64,000 nt of DNA from contig CAJTND010000001.1 of NCBI GenBank assembly GCA_910577995.1, positions 248,001-312,000 of the forward strand. The letters run 5' to 3'. The position numbers and the translations under genes are program-made. The stretch is from an uncultured Christensenella sp. (lineage in GTDB: Bacteria > Bacillota > Clostridia > Christensenellales > Pumilibacteraceae). Within the stretch, counting starts at the first letter, position 1; each line of letters opens with the position of its first letter. The notes beneath the pieces are model-generated. The model was not told the origin of the DNA, searched no databases, and saw only the letters and a program-made list of their open reading frames with translations. Positions 60,361 to 64,000 of the stretch are shown here, piece by piece.

Positions 60361-62031
60361 TCAGCAGTCGATGACCATCGGCAGTATCATGGGACTGCGG
60401 CGGGTCTTTTTGAAGATATAGTTTTTAAGTTCTTTTCTTATCGTGTTGTTCAGTACCGTTCTGTCGCACTCGCGAAGATCGTACTCGCCGAGCGTGCGCA
60501 GTACGTCCTCGCGGCATTTCTCGAAGAAGTCCTCGTTGTTGTTGTCGTAAGCGAAGCCTCGCGACGTTATGTCGACTGCGGACACCGTGCCCGAAAGCTC
60601 GTCGATACATATGACCGCGATAAGCAGTCCGTCCTCTGCGAGGTGCTTGCGGTCGCGCAGTACCGCGCTGTCGGTATCGCCGACGCCCAAACCGTCGACG
60701 AGCAGACTGCCCGCCGCGACCTGTTCGCCTATCTTGAACGTGCGCGGCGAAACATACACGCAGTCGCCGATATCGGTTATTATGATATGCGACGGCATTT
60801 CGCCCATCGATACGGCAAGCTCGGCATGCTTTTGCAAATGACGGTGCTCGCCGTGCACGGGAATAAAATACTGGGGTTTGAGCAAAGCGTGCAACAGCGA
60901 CAGCTCGTCGCGGCACGCGTGCCCCGATACGTGCAGCTCCGCAAGGCTCTCGTAGATCACGCGCGCGCCGTGGCGGTACACGTTATTGATGACGTTATAG
61001 ACCATGCGCTCGTTGCCGGGTATCGGGTGCGCGGAAAGTATGACGGTGTCGTTATAGCCGAGCTTGACCTTGGAAAACTCGTCGGCTGCCATGCGCGTGA
61101 GCGCGCTCATCGGCTCGCCCTGACTGCCCGTCGTCAGTATGACAAGATCCTTGTCGTCGACGTTCTTTACCTTTTCTATATCGACTATCTGACTGCGATC
61201 GAGGTGAAGTTCGCCTATGCGCGCCGCGCACTCGGCGACGTTTATCATCGACCTGCCCGAAAACGCGACCTTGCGCTTGAACTCCGCGGCGAGGTCTATC
61301 ACCTGTTGCAGGCGGTGGATATTGGACGCGAACGTCGCGATGATAAGCCGCCTGTCCTTGTTCTCGTTAAAGATATTGCGCATCGACCGCCCGACCGTCG
61401 CTTCGCTCATCGACGAGCCGGGACGCTCTACGTTGGTGCTTTCGCAAAGCAACAGCAATACGCCCTGCTTGCCGATCTCGGCTATGCGCTGAAGATCTAT
61501 CATATTGCCGTCTATGGGCGTAAAGTCGACCTTGAAGTCGCCCGAATGAAAGACCGTACCAACGGGCGTCGATATGGACAGCGCGCACGAGCCCGCTATC
61601 GAGTGCGACACCTTGACGAACTCCGCCTTGAACGCGCGCCCGAGCGGCACGACGCTGCCCGGCTGAACGACGTTGAGCTTGGCGTTGTCTATATGCATCT
61701 CGCGGAGCTTGTTCTCTATCAAAGTGAGAGTGAGCTTAGTGCCGTATACGGGAACGTTGCAATCCTTGAGGAAGTACGGTATCGCGCCGATATGGTCCTC
61801 GTGACCGTGCGTGACCACTATACCGCGTATCTTGTCGCGGTTGAGCAGCAGATACGACGGATCGGGTATTATAAGATCCACGCCCGGCGTGTCGTTTGTC
61901 GGGAACGTCGAGCCGCAATCGATTATAATTATGTCGTTTGCGAATTCGAGCGCGGTCATATTCTTGCCTATCTCGCCTACGCCGCCTAAAAATATGACCT
62001 TTAATAACGGCTCTACCTGTTTTTTTTGCAA
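60361..62031 (-). CDS. rnj: Ribonuclease J
   Basis: A 556-residue metallo-beta-lactamase/beta-CASP RNase with 5'-3' exo- and endonuclease activity, the main mRNA decay enzyme in many Bacillota. VTHGHEDHIGAIPYFL supplies the zinc ligands; FHSGDFKVDFTP, the HPIPGNERMV segment and VHGEHRHLQKHAELA follow. The start is a TTG at 62031, justified by GGAGG (62038-62042) 6 bases upstream; no ATG is available nearby. A strong hairpin directly precedes the ribosome site. Confidence 0.95.
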   Translation of the reverse strand: MQKKQVEPLLKVIFLGGVGEIGKNMTALEFANDIIIIDCGSTFPTNDTPGVDLIIPDPSYLLLNRDKIRGIVVTHGHEDHIGAIPYFLKDCNVPVYGTKLTLTLIENKLREMHIDNAKLNVVQPGSVVPLGRAFKAEFVKVSHSIAGSCALSISTPVGTVFHSGDFKVDFTPIDGNMIDLQRIAEIGKQGVLLLLCESTNVERPGSSMSEATVGRSMRNIFNENKDRRLIIATFASNIHRLQQVIDLAAEFKRKVAFSGRSMINVAECAARIGELHLDRSQIVDIEKVKNVDDKDLVILTTGSQGEPMSALTRMAADEFSKVKLGYNDTVILSAHPIPGNERMVYNVINNVYRHGARVIYESLAELHVSGHACRDELSLLHALLKPQYFIPVHGEHRHLQKHAELAVSMGEMPSHIIITDIGDCVYVSPRTFKIGEQVAAGSLLVDGLGVGDTDSAVLRDRKHLAEDGLLIAVICIDELSGTVSAVDITSRGFAYDNNNEDFFEKCREDVLRTLGEYDLRECDRTVLNNTIRKELKNYIFKKTRRSPMILPMVIDC

Positions 62032-62046
62032 AATGTGCCTCCGTAC

Positions 62047-62073
62047 CGTCTTGATCTTCGGCAGATCAAGACG
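62047..62073 (-). promoter_or_regulatory. Perfect 11-bp hairpin before the RNase J ribosome site
   Basis: CGTCTTGATCT and AGATCAAGACG form a perfect 11-base stem with a 5-base loop, ending 4 bases upstream of GGAGG. Not followed by a U-tract; possibly a translational or RNase J-sensitive control element. Confidence 0.7.
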
Positions 62074-62432
62074 AAAAATGTATTGTTTATTTTTTCGGAC
62101 GCTTGTCCGTAATTGACCGAAACCGCGCTATTGACCACACATAAAAAACGTCATTCCCTCCGCGTCGGACCGCGGCTCGATCAACTGTGCGTCAATAAGT
62201 ATTAAAATGACTTGTGCGAACAACTCGCGTCAACATAATGATACCACAACCGAAAAAAAATTACAACCTTTTTCATGCGGTTTTGATATTTTTTTGTTCC
62301 GACCGTCGCATCGCCGCATCCGACGGCATAAGACCGCCGCGCCGACGGCGGCACGCATGTCGACACGTTATATCCGCGCATGTTTATATTACATCGCTCA
62401 TCGCGACGGTGGGATCGTGCATTTCTTTACAG
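62074..62432 (-). other. Long RNase J leader and upstream intergenic region, no gene
   Basis: The interval holds the RNase J promoter at 62238-62266 and a leader of about 200 bases from there to the TTG start. Beyond the promoter, up to the terminator at 62433, I see no coding region or further repeat. Confidence 0.6.
62238..62266 (-). promoter_or_regulatory. Sigma-A promoter of rnj
   Basis: On the minus strand, -35 TTGTAA (62261-62266), 17-base spacer and -10 TATCAT (62238-62243). It leaves a leader of roughly 200 bases before the RNase J start. Confidence 0.75.
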
Positions 62433-62459
62433 CGAAAAGCGCCGCCTGTCGGCGACGCC
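62433..62459 (-). terminator. Terminator after the surface protein gene
   Basis: Eight-base GC-rich stem GCGTCGCC/GGCGGCGC (one wobble) with a GACA loop followed on the minus strand by TTTT. Confidence 0.8.
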
Positions 62460-62474
62460 TTACGCTATATTTTA

Positions 62475-64000
62475 TCAGAAGTTATCGAAGTCGTCGGGAG
62501 CGTTTCCGCCGCCCTGAGCGCCGTTGTTACCGCCTTGGTTGCCGTAGCCTTGACCGCCGTGAGCGTTTTGCGGATCGTAGCCCTGCTGACCGTAGCCCTG
62601 CGGATTGTAGCCCTGCGGGTTATAGCCCTGTTGTCCGTAACCCTGTTGGTTATAGCCTTGCGGGTTGTAGCCCTGCGGATTTTGCGGCGGTGCGTTGTTC
62701 TGACCGGGGTTGAGGTTGAGAACATTGCTTTGCTGCTGTTGCGGCGCGCCCGAGCCGAGCATAAGTCCGGTAGACATAGTCGGCATCGTGGGCATGGTCG
62801 GGGTCGGCGGGATCATGCCGAACGACTGTGCGCCCGCATTGAGCCGCATCATCTGTTCCTCGAGCTCCATTTCGGATATCAGCATCGCCTCGAGCTCCTC
62901 GCGCTTGCGCTTGCGGCGTCTCGCAATAAAGACGATGAGCATGATTATGAGCAGAAGCAGTATCAGCGCGCCGACGACGGCTATCCACAATATGGGCTTG
63001 GTCTCGAAGCTGATCATTATCAACTGCCAGAACGACGGCTCGGGCATGTCGAGATTGGTCAGATCGAATACAACGGTATAATTCTCGTCGGTGGTATCGG
63101 CGACAGTGACCGACACGCGCGCCGTGCCGCGGGCGTTGAACGTTATCGAAAGGTTGTCGTTTGCGACTACCTGCAGCTTGACGAGCGACGGAGCTTTGGA
63201 CGACGCGGACACAAAGCGCATCGTGTCGCCCTCGTTGTCGGTGAACATCATTTCGGGCGTGAGATACACGGTGCCGTTTTTGAGGTCGTACTGATCCTCG
63301 CCCGAGTACAGCGTGCAACCGTCCTTAAAGAAGTCGATGAGCCTCGGCTTGGGATTCTCGTTGATGACGACGTTGAATGTGGACTTAAAGGTCTGCGCGC
63401 CGTCGTTGTCCGCTTCGCTCGCAACCTTGAATTCGACGTTGAACGGTATCTTCGTGCCCGTTGTAAGGCGCAAAGCACGGAACTGCCAAACTCCGAGGTC
63501 ATCGCGGCTTATCTTTACGTAATCGACAAACGACGTCGGAACGCTTATTCCCGTAACGGCATAGCCGTCGCCGGGGTTGAACGTCGAGTTATCGCCCGCC
63601 GCGGACGTGCTGACGCCCGACATCGAGGACTGACCCATCGGGTCGTTGTTGCCGTTGTCCTCGACCGTATTGTCGAGGTCGGGTACGAGCTTATCGACGG
63701 TGACCTTGGTCGTCATGCCGCGGAGCGCGACTATCTCGTTGAGCGTACCTATCTCGTTGAAGTTATAGACTATCTTGAACGTTATGTCGAACGACGCCGT
63801 TTTGGATTCGGGATCGTTGATGTCGCCGTCCGCTACGGTGATACGCACGGTCTGCGTGCCGTAGAAGCCCGTAACTGGCGTTATCATACAGCTCAGATTG
63901 TACTCGTCGTCCGGGTTCGGGGATATCGTAACGAGATTATTGCCGTTGTTGGAGGTGGAGTTTGTCGATACGATATCGTCGGACATCAGCGTGTAATAGC
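62475..64000 (-). CDS. Surface protein with Ig/cadherin-like repeats, one membrane helix and Q/N/G/Y/P-rich tail (5' part missing)
   Basis: At least 507 residues are visible and the frame stays open at the right edge. The exported part has beta-rich repeats with adhesin-like segments such as VRITVADGDINDPES and VSVTVADTTDENYTVVFDL, typical of cadherin or Ig-like modules. A membrane helix (about 329-353 from the ATG at 63986) is followed by RRRKRKREE, so the C-terminus is cytoplasmic. That tail is Met/Pro/Thr-rich and then a run of QGYNP/QGYGQ units ending in DDFDNF. No LPXTG sorting signal is seen. The target is unknown; it could be an adhesion or sensing protein. Confidence 0.75.
   Translation of the reverse strand, partial: YYTLMSDDIVSTNSTSNNGNNLVTISPNPDDEYNLSCMITPVTGFYGTQTVRITVADGDINDPESKTASFDITFKIVYNFNEIGTLNEIVALRGMTTKVTVDKLVPDLDNTVEDNGNNDPMGQSSMSGVSTSAAGDNSTFNPGDGYAVTGISVPTSFVDYVKISRDDLGVWQFRALRLTTGTKIPFNVEFKVASEADNDGAQTFKSTFNVVINENPKPRLIDFFKDGCTLYSGEDQYDLKNGTVYLTPEMMFTDNEGDTMRFVSASSKAPSLVKLQVVANDNLSITFNARGTARVSVTVADTTDENYTVVFDLTNLDMPEPSFWQLIMISFETKPILWIAVVGALILLLLIIMLIVFIARRRKRKREELEAMLISEMELEEQMMRLNAGAQSFGMIPPTPTMPTMPTMSTGLMLGSGAPQQQQSNVLNLNPGQNNAPPQNPQGYNPQGYNQQGYGQQGYNPQGYNPQGYGQQGYDPQNAHGGQGYGNQGGNNGAQGGGNAPDDFDNF
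62575..62690. repeat. Imperfect 12-15-base tandem repeats encoding PQGYN/QQGYG units
   Basis: Plus-strand units such as CCCTGCGGATTGTAG recur about nine times with small changes and encode the Pro-Gln-Gly-Tyr tail. Copy number may vary by slippage between strains. Confidence 0.75.

Noticed and set aside
60325..61989. A 554-codon plus-strand frame opposite RNase J
   Set aside because: RNase J on the other strand carries all catalytic motifs; the plus-strand frame shows only shadow composition.
62500..62690. Possible CRISPR array
   Set aside because: The repeats are 12-15 bases, adjacent, and in frame inside a coding region; there are no unique spacers or cas genes.

Overview
The window looks like a housekeeping and sporulation core region of an endospore-forming Bacillota of the class Clostridia, probably an uncultured lineage. 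The evidence is the Gram-positive gene order (rpsB-tsf-pyrH-frr-uppS-cdsA-dxr-rseP-ispG ... rimP-nusA-ylxR-ylxQ-infB-rbfA ... truB-ribF; spoIIIAA-AH-asp23-nusB-folD-xseA-xseB-ispA-dxs-nadK-recN-spoIVB; dprA-topA-trmFO-hslV-hslU), an intact sigK, a 23-residue SpoVM and a type A-like RNase P RNA. The DNA is GC-rich by eye and densely packed. Almost every gene is on the minus strand; the exceptions are rpmB, a 42-residue membrane peptide and sigK. I saw no tRNA, rRNA, CRISPR array, prophage or insertion sequence.

Layout, left to right: fakA (cut by the left edge) and an asp23 gene; rpmB with a terminator facing spoVM; rpe; dacF, spoIIM, a short Spo0A-like gene and spoIVB; recN, nadK, dxs, ispA, xseB, xseA, folD (frameshifted), nusB, asp23; the complete eight-gene spoIIIA operon; efp, pepP, an AP endonuclease-like gene; ribF, truB, nrnA-like, rbfA, infB, ylxQ, ylxR, nusA, rimP; a shortened PolC-like gene; ispG, rseP, dxr, cdsA, uppS, frr, pyrH, tsf, rpsB; a ruvX-DUF1292 fusion; iscS with an Rrf2 regulator; glyA, an RseC-like gene, tcdA, aspS, hisS, hslU, hslV; trmFO, topA, dprA, comM/yifB and a polytopic membrane protein; sigK (divergent); rnpB; a U32 peptidase-family gene; RNase J; and a surface protein cut by the right edge.

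The genes form long, tightly coupled operons: many neighbours overlap by 1-8 bases. The themes are translation and ribosome maturation, isoprenoid and undecaprenyl lipid synthesis, one-carbon metabolism, DNA repair and topology, and endospore formation.

The most unusual observations are: (1) the spo0A position after spoIVB holds a 91-residue protein resembling only the DNA-binding domain of Spo0A, with no receiver domain and with the recognition-helix charges changed; (2) the polC position holds a 494-residue protein with PolC-like N-terminal and OB-like regions and a complete DEDDh exonuclease but no PHP or polymerase domain; (3) rimP appears to start at an AUA codon behind a perfect Shine-Dalgarno and a stable leader hairpin; (4) rpe, nadK and ruvX each have a sigma-A promoter exactly 6 bases before the start codon, implying leaderless mRNAs; (5) ruvX is fused in frame to a DUF1292 domain with a Cys/His/Asp-rich tail; (6) RNase J has an 11-bp perfect hairpin just before its ribosome binding site. 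All homology statements are made by eye from remembered family motifs; no searches were run.
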